Shown one piece after another: positions 27,913 through 36,082 of a stretch of DNA of 64,000 bases. A model generated the notes under the pieces. The model was given only the letters and a program-made list of their open reading frames with translations, was not told where the DNA came from and ran no database searches. The first letter of the stretch is position 1, and each line of letters opens with the position of its first letter. The translations under genes were made by a program, and so were the position numbers. Origin of the DNA: Mangrovitalea sediminis (lineage in GTDB: Bacteria > Pseudomonadota > Gammaproteobacteria > Pseudomonadales > Oleiphilaceae); the NCBI RefSeq assembly GCF_002514725.1, contig NZ_NTLB01000006.1, positions 62,001 to 126,000 on the forward strand. Direction: 5' to 3'.

Positions 27913-29946
27913 TCAGGTTTTCCGCTGTTTGAACGTGCGAACACTCCGCTTGAAGCGCTTCAGTTGACGCCAGAGTTCCCGTTCTGGAGTGCCCCGCGAG
28001 GAGTCATAGTAATGGCTGTTTAGCTGACGGGCAAAGTTCATCGACAAGCGCCCCAGCGTGGGATCCAGGTCATAGGCACGCTGGGCAATCTGAAGCGGCG
28101 TTTCCGACGCCTGGGAAGCGACTCCGACTTTTGACAAGAGCACCCGCCACTGACGAAACAGTCGTGCCATACCCTCCCCCTGTCGTTCTTGCCGTGCGCG
28201 CCAGAGAGACCACAGCGCAACACCGAGCGAGAACAATCCCACCAGTCCTGCAGAAATCCATCCCAGTTCCCGTTTTCCGATATGACGGGAAAGATGCCCG
28301 AACAACGCCAGCTGGGTATTCCCCTGGTAACCCACCACCCAACGCTCCCAGCGGTAGTTGAAGGCGTCCATCTGCAAATTGATCCAACGGACCCAGGCTA
28401 TGTTGTTGTACCGCGAAGGCGCCATCCAGTTGTCTGCCAGGAAGTCGGCGGGGTCGGAGACTGCGGACTGTAAACCCCGTTCAATACGCTCCGGTGCGAT
28501 GGCAGCGGTGGGGTCCACCCTTACCCAGCGCTGCCCAAGCCAAACCTCCACCCAGGCATGGGCGTCATACTGACGGACGATCAGATAGCGACCGTCTGCG
28601 CCAACCTCTCCACCCTGATAACCCACCACCAACCTGGCCGGAATACCTGCCACCCGCAGCACATATGCCGTCGCACTGGCGTAATGGGCACAAAACCCCT
28701 GACGCGTCTGAAACAACAGCGTGTCCATGGGATTGGCCCCCAGCTTCGGCGGATTCAGCGTGTAATAGAATGGCTGGGTATGAAAATAGTTCAGGACGGC
28801 TGCAACAACGGCCCTTGGCGTCCCATAGCGTGCACGTAGCGATAGCGCCCAGGCCCGGGTCTCGGGGTTTCCGCCCAACGGCAATGCCGTATCCCGAAAA
28901 CGAACTGCAGCACTCAAGCGCGACGGCAGAGGCGCCACTGACAGGCGCTTCATCCGGTAGCGCACCGTCGTATCCACCGGCCGACGAAAGCGGATCAGGC
29001 CGTTCCCCATCGCCGAGATATTCGATGAAACCGGCACCGAGTCCCTCAACGCAAATCCCCAGCGTTGATAGGTCGGTTCCATCAAGACCTCGTACTCGTC
29101 GGCCGGCAATGGGCCCGCCCCAGCCTCTTCGTTGACCTTGCCCGGCGGAGACAACGGGGAATAGGACTGCCGTTCCCGCCAGGCTCGACCGTCATAGTCC
29201 TCCAGCACCAAACCACGCCAATAACGCTCCCGGGGCGGCGGGAGAGCGCCGCCGAAGCGAACCCGGAAAGCACGCCGGTCACTTTGCGCCAAATGGGAAA
29301 TATCGCCAGGCGCAACCGTATCGCTGAACCCCGTCGTTCCACGATCCGACACCAGAGGGACACTCCATAACGGACCGATACGGGGGAAAAAGATGAAGAG
29401 ACCGATCACCAGCGGCAGCGCCAGCAGGAATAGCTTGCCCATGCGCTTCCAGGTTTGAAGCATCCCCCGCTTCAGGTGCCCCCCTTGAGAGCCTTGTAAC
29501 GCATTGAATAGAGAAAGAATACCGACGAAGTCGAGCAGCGCCCATCCAGGAGAACTCCTGAACAGGAAGTTGACGGCTGCCAGATAGCAAAGAATAAAAA
29601 AGAGCACATAGAGATCGCGACGGCTGCGCAACTCGAGCCACTTCAACGCGACGGTCAGGACGAAGAAATCACTGGCGGCTTCAACCGTAAATCGTCCCCT
29701 GACGGTAACCGCAAAAATCACCGCCAACACCAACACCATAAGGACACGAAGGGCTCTGCCGGGCATGCGCACACCAAAACGCGCCCCCGCCCATGCCCAA
29801 ATCGCCAGGCCGCTAGTGACCAGTGCCAGCCAAATCGGTAAACGCGCCCATTGGGGGATGATCAGGAGCGCAAAACCGAAAAACAGCCAGTTAACGCTGA
29901 ATGCCCGCAGCGCCGGGCCCTTGTGCTTTACATCCAGGCTACCCAT
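27913..29946 (-). CDS. tgpA: DUF3488/transglutaminase-like membrane protein (TgpA type)
   Basis: A 677-residue membrane protein with about five hydrophobic segments in residues 18-195. A periplasmic transglutaminase-like domain follows, with the catalytic triad visible: Cys in TRQGFCAHYASATAYVLR, His in QYDAHAWVEVWL and Asp in WVRVDPTAAI. One more membrane helix lies near residue 565, with a DUF4129-like tail. P. aeruginosa TgpA is an essential periplasmic protein with this layout, substrate unknown. The ATG at 29944-29946 overlaps the DUF58 stop (ATGGGTAG). The gene is followed directly by holB. Confidence 0.9.
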   Translation of the reverse strand: MGSLDVKHKGPALRAFSVNWLFFGFALLIIPQWARLPIWLALVTSGLAIWAWAGARFGVRMPGRALRVLMVLVLAVIFAVTVRGRFTVEAASDFFVLTVALKWLELRSRRDLYVLFFILCYLAAVNFLFRSSPGWALLDFVGILSLFNALQGSQGGHLKRGMLQTWKRMGKLFLLALPLVIGLFIFFPRIGPLWSVPLVSDRGTTGFSDTVAPGDISHLAQSDRRAFRVRFGGALPPPRERYWRGLVLEDYDGRAWRERQSYSPLSPPGKVNEEAGAGPLPADEYEVLMEPTYQRWGFALRDSVPVSSNISAMGNGLIRFRRPVDTTVRYRMKRLSVAPLPSRLSAAVRFRDTALPLGGNPETRAWALSLRARYGTPRAVVAAVLNYFHTQPFYYTLNPPKLGANPMDTLLFQTRQGFCAHYASATAYVLRVAGIPARLVVGYQGGEVGADGRYLIVRQYDAHAWVEVWLGQRWVRVDPTAAIAPERIERGLQSAVSDPADFLADNWMAPSRYNNIAWVRWINLQMDAFNYRWERWVVGYQGNTQLALFGHLSRHIGKRELGWISAGLVGLFSLGVALWSLWRARQERQGEGMARLFRQWRVLLSKVGVASQASETPLQIAQRAYDLDPTLGRLSMNFARQLNSHYYDSSRGTPERELWRQLKRFKRSVRTFKQRKT

Positions 29947-30928
29947 TGGCCGGCCCCTCAAAGCCGTGCCACGCTAACGCCCGCATGCAGCTCAGCCGAT
30001 GCGCCGCCCCTAGTCCCGGCCCATAACGGCGAGGGCCCATTTTCAGGCCATAAGGCTTCCCCGACAGCTCTCGCAAATCGATCAGGTGAGCCAGGTAGTT
30101 CAGACGAAGCTCGACATCAACACCCGGGAAGGCCTCAAGATCCAGCCAGTCGGGGTCCAACAGACCGGCCTGCCAATCCGCCGTCACCATATCCTCCGAC
30201 CGGGCGTACCGCTTCCACTGCACGCGCTGTAGGGGATCCCCCTGTCGATACGGCCGAAGATCTATCCAGTCGACACCGGCCAGCGCGGACGAGGGAGCAC
30301 CTTCATCAGCGGCGAGCGTACCTACCCGCTCGGGAGGGCAAGGGATCGCCGCCGGCCAGGCTAGCCCCCGACTCAGAGGGCGCCCCCAACTCCAGGCCTT
30401 GAGCAAGCCGAACGGAAAACGGGTTTCGATGCGCAGCCGTGGCAAATCGACCGGGCCCCTGCGACGCAGCGGTAGCCCAAGCTCGACATCCACGCTGTTA
30501 CCCGCCATAACCGAGAAATTGACCGGATGCCGGGGATCCGCCGCCACCGTTAGCGAGGGGTAATCCCTGTCATTGTCCGCGATAAACCTTAAACCAATTC
30601 GCGATAACGACCCGACCTCGCCTTCTCCGGCCTCGACAACGATCAATTCCAGCCCCGCAAGGGATTGATATGTTTGCACAATTGACAGGAAAAACAACGT
30701 CCCCAACAGGAACGTCAGAAGATAGATCAGGCTGTTCTGGTAATTGATTCCCGTCAACAGCATGACGACCAGCAGGCCACAAAACACCAGGCCGGCACCG
30801 GAAGGCACGATAAAGATATTCCTTTGCTCGAAACAGACGCGATCCGAACGCCCGACACGCTGATCAACCCAGTGCTGCCACCGCTGACGCAGAAGACGGC
30901 GAGGTGTCGAAATCAGGCTAGAAATCAT
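29939..30928 (-). CDS. DUF58 domain protein
   Basis: A 329-residue protein of the DUF58 family (distant VWA-like fold), with two adjacent membrane segments at about residues 40-85 (VPSGAGLVFCGLLVVMLLTG and SLIYLLTFLLGTLFFLSIV). The DUF58 core appears near DWIDLRPYRQGDPLQRVQWKRYARS. These proteins normally form a trio with a MoxR AAA+ ATPase and a transglutaminase, thought to act as a chaperone or envelope system. Here no MoxR gene lies upstream; the next gene is divergent. The ATG at 30926-30928 has GGTGG upstream. It is the first gene of the operon reaching to the patatin. Confidence 0.85.
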   Translation of the reverse strand: MISSLISTPRRLLRQRWQHWVDQRVGRSDRVCFEQRNIFIVPSGAGLVFCGLLVVMLLTGINYQNSLIYLLTFLLGTLFFLSIVQTYQSLAGLELIVVEAGEGEVGSLSRIGLRFIADNDRDYPSLTVAADPRHPVNFSVMAGNSVDVELGLPLRRRGPVDLPRLRIETRFPFGLLKAWSWGRPLSRGLAWPAAIPCPPERVGTLAADEGAPSSALAGVDWIDLRPYRQGDPLQRVQWKRYARSEDMVTADWQAGLLDPDWLDLEAFPGVDVELRLNYLAHLIDLRELSGKPYGLKMGPRRYGPGLGAAHRLSCMRALAWHGFEGPANG

Positions 30929-31256
30929 GGAAATACGCCACCTTTTTACTGCTAGGCTTCCGTTACAATCGTCGGATTGCCCCAATGGTAGTATTTGTAC
31001 ACAAAACTACGAAAATAGGCTTGAAAAACACGATCCTCAATCGAATACTGAACAATAGCAGGTCGTCCAGGCACAGGTATCGTAATCTGTCAGTGAAGTC
31101 GGATGAATGCATCGGAAATGCCCGGCCGATAAGAGTATGATCGGTATTTCCAGAGACTTATGCTGAATGATCCGGACACATCGGAATCTTACAGCTAAAT
31201 AGCATTATTGCGGTTGCTGTTGACCCAAATCCGGCATTCTACTCATGGACAGCCTC

Positions 31257-31934
31257 ATGCGTACGCTTAGAGCCACTTTGACTATTTCCTCCCTTGCCAC
31301 TGCCATTGCGCTGACCGCAATACCGCTGTCCGCTGATGCAGGCGTCAAGTCACTCTCCTCCGACGAGATGGTTCAGACCTACATCAAGGACTCGGCCATC
31401 ATTATCGTGCCGCAAACGAATAAGTCGGAAAAAGAGAAAGAAGCTGAGAAGAAAAAGCAGCTCGAAGAGGAAGAAAACGCGGTTATCAGGACGCTAACGA
31501 TCTCGCCCGGAGAACCCGTCGTTACTGATGCAGACAAGCAGCGCCTGCTCGATAAACAGCAAAAGGCCAGCTCAGACCAAATCAGCGGTGCGGTACAAAC
31601 GGCAGAAGAGCAACTGGTTAAGCAAACTCTGCTGACACCGCTGGATCAGATCTCCAAAGCCCAGCCCGTCGCCGATTTCTCGCCCACGATTACCCCAGTC
31701 GTATTCGGCCAATTGAATCGCGTCACCATCCCCGACGCCCCCTTTACGCAAAGTGCATTTGGCAATCAATTGGGCTTGAGCTATGACGGACAGAAAGTAA
31801 CGTTCTCCTTCGGCAACAGCCTCCCAGGGGTGAGCACCATTACGATGCCGCAAGCGATCCATCAGGGCGGTATTGACCTGACGCCCAAACCTGGCGGTGG
31901 TTTCGACTTATCGATTGCTGTCCCCAAGAACTGA
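31257..31934 (+). CDS. Exported protein of unknown function
   Basis: I do not recognise a family. The 225-residue product begins MRTLRATLTISSLATAIALT and has a signal peptide ending at about PLSADA. Residues 50-75 are highly charged (KSEKEKEAEKKKQLEEEENA) and probably helical. The C-terminal 90 residues are beta-prone and rich in Gly/Ser/Thr (TITPVVFGQLNRVTIPDAPF, LSYDGQKVTFSFGNSLPG). An ATG four codons earlier (31245) is an alternative start; neither has a good ribosome site. The gene is alone on the plus strand and ends in its own terminator. It is the first of three adjacent exported unknowns. Confidence 0.7.
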   Translation: MRTLRATLTISSLATAIALTAIPLSADAGVKSLSSDEMVQTYIKDSAIIIVPQTNKSEKEKEAEKKKQLEEEENAVIRTLTISPGEPVVTDADKQRLLDKQQKASSDQISGAVQTAEEQLVKQTLLTPLDQISKAQPVADFSPTITPVVFGQLNRVTIPDAPFTQSAFGNQLGLSYDGQKVTFSFGNSLPGVSTITMPQAIHQGGIDLTPKPGGGFDLSIAVPKN

Positions 31935-31959
31935 TTCCAGCAACCACGGGTTACACGTG

Positions 31960-31986
31960 AGAGCCGGGCTAAAGGTCCGGCTTTTT
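31960..31986 (+). terminator. Intrinsic terminator after the exported unknown
   Basis: AGCCGG, a 9-base loop and CCGGCT run into TTTTTC, about 25 bases after the stop at 31934. Confidence 0.65.
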
Positions 31987-32293
31987 CATGCCTGAACACT
32001 CTTGACGCTTGTGCCCCGAACTTCAGTCCACTGCAAAGACGGCTTCCCGCGTTCCCCGCCTGTACCATATTCCTATAACAACGGGACCAGAACACCAGCC
32101 GGCACTACAGGCATACCCCCAGGAACATCCCATCAATTCGAATCGCTCCCGTCTTGTACAAGCGACTTCGTTTCCCATGCCCCAATAAAAAAGGTTCATC
32201 GCACTTTACCGGGAAAAGCGGCTTTGATTTCAAAGAGAAGTCGCTGCCCCGATACCCCCTTGTCATACCTGGAGGTTAGCGCTTGCTCCATCG

Positions 32294-32449
32294 GTAGGGC
32301 GCAATAACCGAAGGGCATTGCGCCGCATGGCAGCGGACAAATTCCGAGTTTAGCTTCCGGGTGTAGTATCGTCGTTGGTCAGTCATGGGGTGTTGTTACA
32401 CCGAGTGGCGTCTTATTCGGCGCAATGCCCTTCGGTTATTGCGCCCTAC
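32294..32449. repeat. Perfect inverted pair of REP-like palindromes (BIME-type)
   Basis: A 31-base unit at 32294-32324 and its exact reverse complement at 32419-32449 are separated by 94 bases. Each unit begins with a GTAG head (read inward) and is itself a hairpin, GGCGCAAT-loop-ATTGCGCC, the hallmark of REP elements mobilised by RAYT (IS200-like) transposases. No RAYT gene is in the window. The pair sits in the 599-base gene-free stretch 31935-32533. Outside this pair and the two flanking terminators I see nothing coding there. Confidence 0.8.
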
Positions 32450-32483
32450 GGCTTTTCACGCTAATCCGCGACGATCCATAAAA

Positions 32484-32506
32484 AAGGCCACCCCGAGGGG
32501 TGGCCT
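32484..32506 (-). terminator. Intrinsic terminator of the FilA-like gene
   Basis: On the minus strand AAGGCCACCCC-T-CGGGGTGGCCTT is a near-perfect 10-bp stem followed by TTTTT, starting 28 bases after the gene's stop at 32534. Confidence 0.85.
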
Positions 32507-32533
32507 TCACTCTTGCGAGTACTACAGTCGATC

Positions 32534-33448
32534 TTAGTGACCGTAGATGCGCAGAGTGGTGTTGTCTACAGCCAGGTTGCTGATAGCAACCGAACCGACG
32601 CTAACACCACCAACCAGGACTTGGCTCATGTTGATATCCATCGGCGATACAGCTACGTCGATAGCCAGAGCGCTGGTTGCAGTCTGAGCAACCTGAACCG
32701 GACCAGTAGAGCCCAGCAGGGTAACGCTGGTTGCAGTCGGGGTGCTGGCGTAGAGGTTCAGGTCAGCAGTCGCGAACTGAGCGGCAGTAGCACCGGCGGT
32801 GTTACCTGCAGCAACAGCAGCCAGGTAACCACCGTGGTGGATGCTCAGACCACGGATACCCACGGCAACGAAGTTGGCATCGAATTGCATGTCTTCAACG
32901 CTGAACGCAGTTTGCAGTTCCAAGCTGCTAGTAGCAGCGGTTGCACCGAAAGGCGTGTAGTCTTGGTTGTGAACAGTGATGTTCAGAGCACCCAACAGAC
33001 CGAAGGCTTCCATGTTGGACAGCAGCGTAGTGCTGGTAGCGCCAGTGGAGTCTTGGATGCCGATGGAACCAACCTTGACACCCCAGTCAATCGGGTTGCC
33101 GGAGATGCTGCCCAGATCGATAGTGGCATCACCGTTTGCAGCAATGTCGATCAGGATTGCAGCGTCGTCAAGAGCGTTGGTCCAGCCAGTGTTGTTAGCA
33201 GTAGCATAAGCTGCACCGTTAGCAGTTACACCAGCACCACCAACTTCTACGTTGTTGATGGTCAGGCTGCCGTCGTCAGTGTATTTGATCTGGCCAATCG
33301 TCATGTGCGAAGACAGTTCGATGGTCACACCGGCCTGGCCAGTAACGTTGCCCAGGGTAGAATCGTTCAGTGCTTTCAGTTGTGCGTTTGCAACCATGGG
33401 GGCAGCTGCAATAGCGGTAACCAGTACAAGCTTCTTCAGGCCTTTCAT
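32534..33448 (-). CDS. Exported FilA/DUF6160-like protein
   Basis: A 304-residue protein with a signal peptide (MKGLKKLVLVTAIAAAPMVANA). The mature start, LKALNDSTLGNVTGQAGVTI, matches the L-x-D-x-x-L-x-x-V-x-GQAG pattern I associate with the FilA/DUF6160 group, linked in Acinetobacter to a putative pilus or filament system. The rest is Ala/Gly/Thr/Val-rich, beta-prone and without cysteine. It has a strong AAGGAG six bases before the ATG, a CRP-like site and TAGAAT box upstream, and a strong terminator, so it looks well expressed as a single unit. No fil partner genes are adjacent. Family assignment is from memory of the motif. Confidence 0.65.
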   Translation of the reverse strand: MKGLKKLVLVTAIAAAPMVANAQLKALNDSTLGNVTGQAGVTIELSSHMTIGQIKYTDDGSLTINNVEVGGAGVTANGAAYATANNTGWTNALDDAAILIDIAANGDATIDLGSISGNPIDWGVKVGSIGIQDSTGATSTTLLSNMEAFGLLGALNITVHNQDYTPFGATAATSSLELQTAFSVEDMQFDANFVAVGIRGLSIHHGGYLAAVAAGNTAGATAAQFATADLNLYASTPTATSVTLLGSTGPVQVAQTATSALAIDVAVSPMDINMSQVLVGGVSVGSVAISNLAVDNTTLRIYGH

Positions 33449-33528
33449 CTTGTTCTCCTTATTACACAGAGTACAAATGTGATTTTTTAGTTTTATCGTT
33501 AGACGGGCTTTTCCTGACCGTCGAAGCC

Positions 33529-33572
33529 ATTCTAGTGCCTGTCAGTCGAATTCTTCCGTGACTGTAGTCACA
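33529..33572 (-). promoter_or_regulatory. Class II CRP/Vfr-type promoter for the FilA-like gene
   Basis: CGTGA-N6-TCACA (33557-33572; nine of ten consensus bases) is centred about 42.5 bases before the start predicted from the TAGAAT -10 box (33529-33534, minus strand). That is the classic class II activation spacing. The -35 region is poor, as expected for an activator-dependent promoter. Confidence 0.55.
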
Positions 33573-33660
33573 AATCATTACGAACAGATACAGACATCGT
33601 TAATATTGGTAAAATTCGACAAGAAATGTGAAGGGCTTGTTACCGGGGTTTTTGCAGAAG

Positions 33661-33696
33661 AAAAGTGCAGATACGACATTAAACTGCCGTATCTGC
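33661..33696 (-). terminator. Intrinsic terminator of the 33727-34359 gene
   Basis: On the minus strand GCAGATACG, a 12-base loop and CGTATCTGC are followed by ACTTTTC, about 30 bases after the stop at 33727. Confidence 0.6.
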
Positions 33697-33726
33697 GAGC
33701 CGGATTTATTTCACAGCCATTACAAA

Positions 33727-34359
33727 TCATCCATTGTTCGGGGAGCCTTTTTGAGGATCATAGAACATGACGAAAGGTTTCTTCCGATCGATAGGCTTTC
33801 CAAATGCGAGCTTCCCATCCTTAAACTTATACGGGATGATCCGCATCGCCGATACACCCAGCAAGTGTTCGTATTCGGCGACCAGAACCGTCTGTTTCTT
33901 TCCATCCTTTTCAGGGGCAGCCGCCGTGTAATAAATTACTGCGGCGACGATCGTATGGTGCCTCGCTGCGGCCCTTAAGGCGGCACGGTATATTTCGACA
34001 CGAGCGCCGGCCGGAACATCCTTCTGCTTGATATCCAGTTCCTTAACGCCACCGTTGACAAACATCATTGCGGCGCTTGGCATCGTTTTCCCATCTTTCG
34101 ACAGCGAATCTACAGGCCGCTTGATACTTTCCTTGAAAAGCGCCGCCAACTGTCGCTCCGCAGCCCCTTCCATAGATTTAATGACTTTAGCCGCTGCCGC
34201 CTTTTTCTCTGCCTCGGTCATCGGCTTCTCTGGTTTCTTCGCTTCTGGCGCCGACGTAGCCGCCGGTTGGCCTGCCGCTTGTTTAGCGTCTTGCGCTTGA
34301 GCCACATTGAGCGTCAAGCCCAATAGACAAGCCACGAAAACTACACCCATTCTTCGCAT
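33727..34359 (-). CDS. Exported protein of unknown function
   Basis: I do not recognise a family. The 210-residue product has a signal peptide (MRRMGVVFVACLLGLTLNVAQA). A Lys/Ala/Glu-rich helical segment follows at about 40-65 (PEKPMTEAEKKAAAAKVI), and then a compact domain with YRAALRAAARHHTIVAAVIYYT. That domain ends KPFVMFYDPQKGSPNNG. No lipobox and no cysteine after the signal peptide, so it is probably soluble in the periplasm or secreted. The gene is monocistronic with its own terminator and lies divergent from pabB. An internal ATG three codons on is an alternative start. Confidence 0.65.
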   Translation of the reverse strand: MRRMGVVFVACLLGLTLNVAQAQDAKQAAGQPAATSAPEAKKPEKPMTEAEKKAAAAKVIKSMEGAAERQLAALFKESIKRPVDSLSKDGKTMPSAAMMFVNGGVKELDIKQKDVPAGARVEIYRAALRAAARHHTIVAAVIYYTAAAPEKDGKKQTVLVAEYEHLLGVSAMRIIPYKFKDGKLAFGKPIDRKKPFVMFYDPQKGSPNNG

Positions 34360-34451
34360 ACGATTACGCCTTGCACCTGATTCATGTTGTTATGAGTCGT
34401 TCATTACGCCACGAGGAAACGGCAGTCGTTCCTCGCGCTCACCGGACCCTG

Positions 34452-34457
34452 TAAAAT
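34452..34457 (+). promoter_or_regulatory. Candidate -10 box upstream of pabB
   Basis: TAAAAT lies about 150 bases before the chosen pabB ATG, with no good -35. A perfect inverted repeat CGAGGAA-N10-TTCCTCG (34412-34435) lies immediately upstream and could be an operator. Confidence 0.35.
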
Positions 34458-34602
34458 AGCGCACTCACCCCTACAGGGAAGTCGACTGTGAAGTTTTGTG
34501 ACCCAGACATCACTTTTGGGACCAGTGCGACAAGATCACGCCACTTTCCACCGCATTGATGGCGCAGTCGCTCGTCTCCGTCAGTCTTCAGACACCAACT
34601 GT

Positions 34603-36039
34603 ATGACAGCCTGGAAGGCGACTCGGTTCTTAACGATTCACCCTACTGAGCAATACGTCACAAACAAAGGCCCCAACCGAGAAATCACATTGGTAGCGTT
34701 CACCCCCCTCGAAGACTTCGCCCGTTTTGCCGACCGACTTCATCGTCAGGAGGGCTTCATCTACTTCGGCGCGCCTGGCGATAACGGTGAACGCGGTGAT
34801 TACGACATCGTAACCGCCCTGCCCGAGCGGCAAATCCGCTGCCACGCGGATTCACTGTCGCCGATGCCCCTGCCAGCCGCCATTGAAACATTGAAGTCAG
34901 CACTAGAGCCAGCGCCCCGCCTATCTCCTGATCAATTGACGTCCTTACCGTTCATTCCCCCTTTTATCGGCGGACTGGCAGGCCATATAGGTTATGAGAC
35001 CGGCTACTACCTTGACCCGACAACAACAGCCCTTCGTGCCAAGGACGATGGCGACCTGTTATCGGTTGGCCTCTATACCTGGGCTGCGGTTAAGGAGAAC
35101 CGAACGGGTCGTTCTGCGCTATTCTGGCACCCTCGCTGCACAACAGCGACACGGGAGCATATTCGGTCAATGGCAACGGCCAGGATCAGCCCGGCGGATA
35201 ATTTCCGGATAACCCGCCCTTTTGCGCCCGATCAAACCGCCGAACAGTACCAGTCCAGGGTATCGCGAATTCTCGACTACCTGCTTGCTGGTGATGCTTA
35301 TCAGGTTAACCTCTCACAGCGCTTTGAAGGTGGTTACGAGGGCGATCCATGGCACGCGTTTCTCCAACTCACCGCCGCCCATGACGCCGCTTTCTCGGCC
35401 TATTACAATTCTGGCCACAGCCAGATACTCAGCCTCTCTCCCGAACGCTTCATACTGGCGGATAAGGGTCGGGTAATCACAGCCCCCATCAAGGGTACGC
35501 GAGCACGCGGTGCCACGAGGGACGAGGACGCACGTCTTCGCGAGCAGCTCGTCAACAGTGAGAAAGACCGGGCCGAAAACCTCATGATCGTCGACCTACT
35601 GCGCAACGATCTCGGGCGCCAATGCGTCACGGGCTCCGTTCACGTCGACGAGCTGTTCCGCGTCGAAAGTCATCCCAACGTCCACCACCTTGTCAGCACG
35701 ATTTCCGGGCGCCTACGCCCGGACCTGACACCGTTGGACCTGCTGCTGAGTGCCTTTCCGGGCGGCTCTATCACTGGTGCTCCCAAACGGCGCGCCATGG
35801 AAATCATTCACGAGCTGGAACCGCATCAGCGAGGCCCCTATTGTGGATCGATCTTCTATATCAGCCACCATGGCCGCATGGACAGCAATATCGCGATAAG
35901 GACATTGAGGTGTAGCGAGGGATTGATTGAGTGCTGGGGCGGCGGCGGCGTGGTTGCCGACTCAGATCCGCAAGAGGAATACGAAGAGTCTTGCGTGAAG
36001 GTCAAACGGTTAATGGAGATTGTCGAAAGTCTTCACTAA
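34603..36039 (+). CDS. pabB: Aminodeoxychorismate synthase component I
   Basis: PabB aminates chorismate to 4-amino-4-deoxychorismate for folate synthesis. The chorismate-binding domain is complete: GDAYQVNLSQRFEG, LSLSPERFI, the PIKGTRARG motif, NLMIVDLLRNDLGR, FPGGSITGAPKRRAMEII and the C-terminal GGGGVVADSDPQEEYEES. The PIKGTRxR motif is the PabB form, against the related anthranilate synthase TrpE. The frame is open from a GTG at 34498, but family similarity starts only near AFTPLEDFARFADRL. I use the ATG at 34603 (478 residues), and the true start is uncertain. It converges on thrH, as pabB does in Pseudomonas. Confidence 0.9.
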   Translation: MTAWKATRFLTIHPTEQYVTNKGPNREITLVAFTPLEDFARFADRLHRQEGFIYFGAPGDNGERGDYDIVTALPERQIRCHADSLSPMPLPAAIETLKSALEPAPRLSPDQLTSLPFIPPFIGGLAGHIGYETGYYLDPTTTALRAKDDGDLLSVGLYTWAAVKENRTGRSALFWHPRCTTATREHIRSMATARISPADNFRITRPFAPDQTAEQYQSRVSRILDYLLAGDAYQVNLSQRFEGGYEGDPWHAFLQLTAAHDAAFSAYYNSGHSQILSLSPERFILADKGRVITAPIKGTRARGATRDEDARLREQLVNSEKDRAENLMIVDLLRNDLGRQCVTGSVHVDELFRVESHPNVHHLVSTISGRLRPDLTPLDLLLSAFPGGSITGAPKRRAMEIIHELEPHQRGPYCGSIFYISHHGRMDSNIAIRTLRCSEGLIECWGGGGVVADSDPQEEYEESCVKVKRLMEIVESLH

Positions 36040-36042
36040 CCA

Positions 36043-36072
36043 CATGGCCGGCATCTCGGTGCGCCGGCCATG
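36043..36072. terminator. Hairpin between convergent pabB and thrH
   Basis: CATGGCCGGC-N10-GCCGGCCATG is a perfect 10-bp stem three bases after the pabB stop and ten bases from the thrH stop. There is no U tract on either side. It may act as a bidirectional block or RNA-end stabiliser. Confidence 0.4.
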
Positions 36073-36082
36073 CCGTCAGGCC

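Noticed and set aside
32002-32307. 101-residue frame in the gene-free stretch
   Set aside because: Low-complexity product, no ribosome site, and it runs into the REP element.
31935-32533. Possible insertion sequence or MITE around the inverted repeat
   Set aside because: No target duplication was visible and each arm is itself a hairpin with a GTAG head, which fits REP/BIME better than a transposon end.
34495-34518. TGTGA...TCACT near pabB resembling a CRP site
   Set aside because: The half sites are separated by eight bases rather than six.
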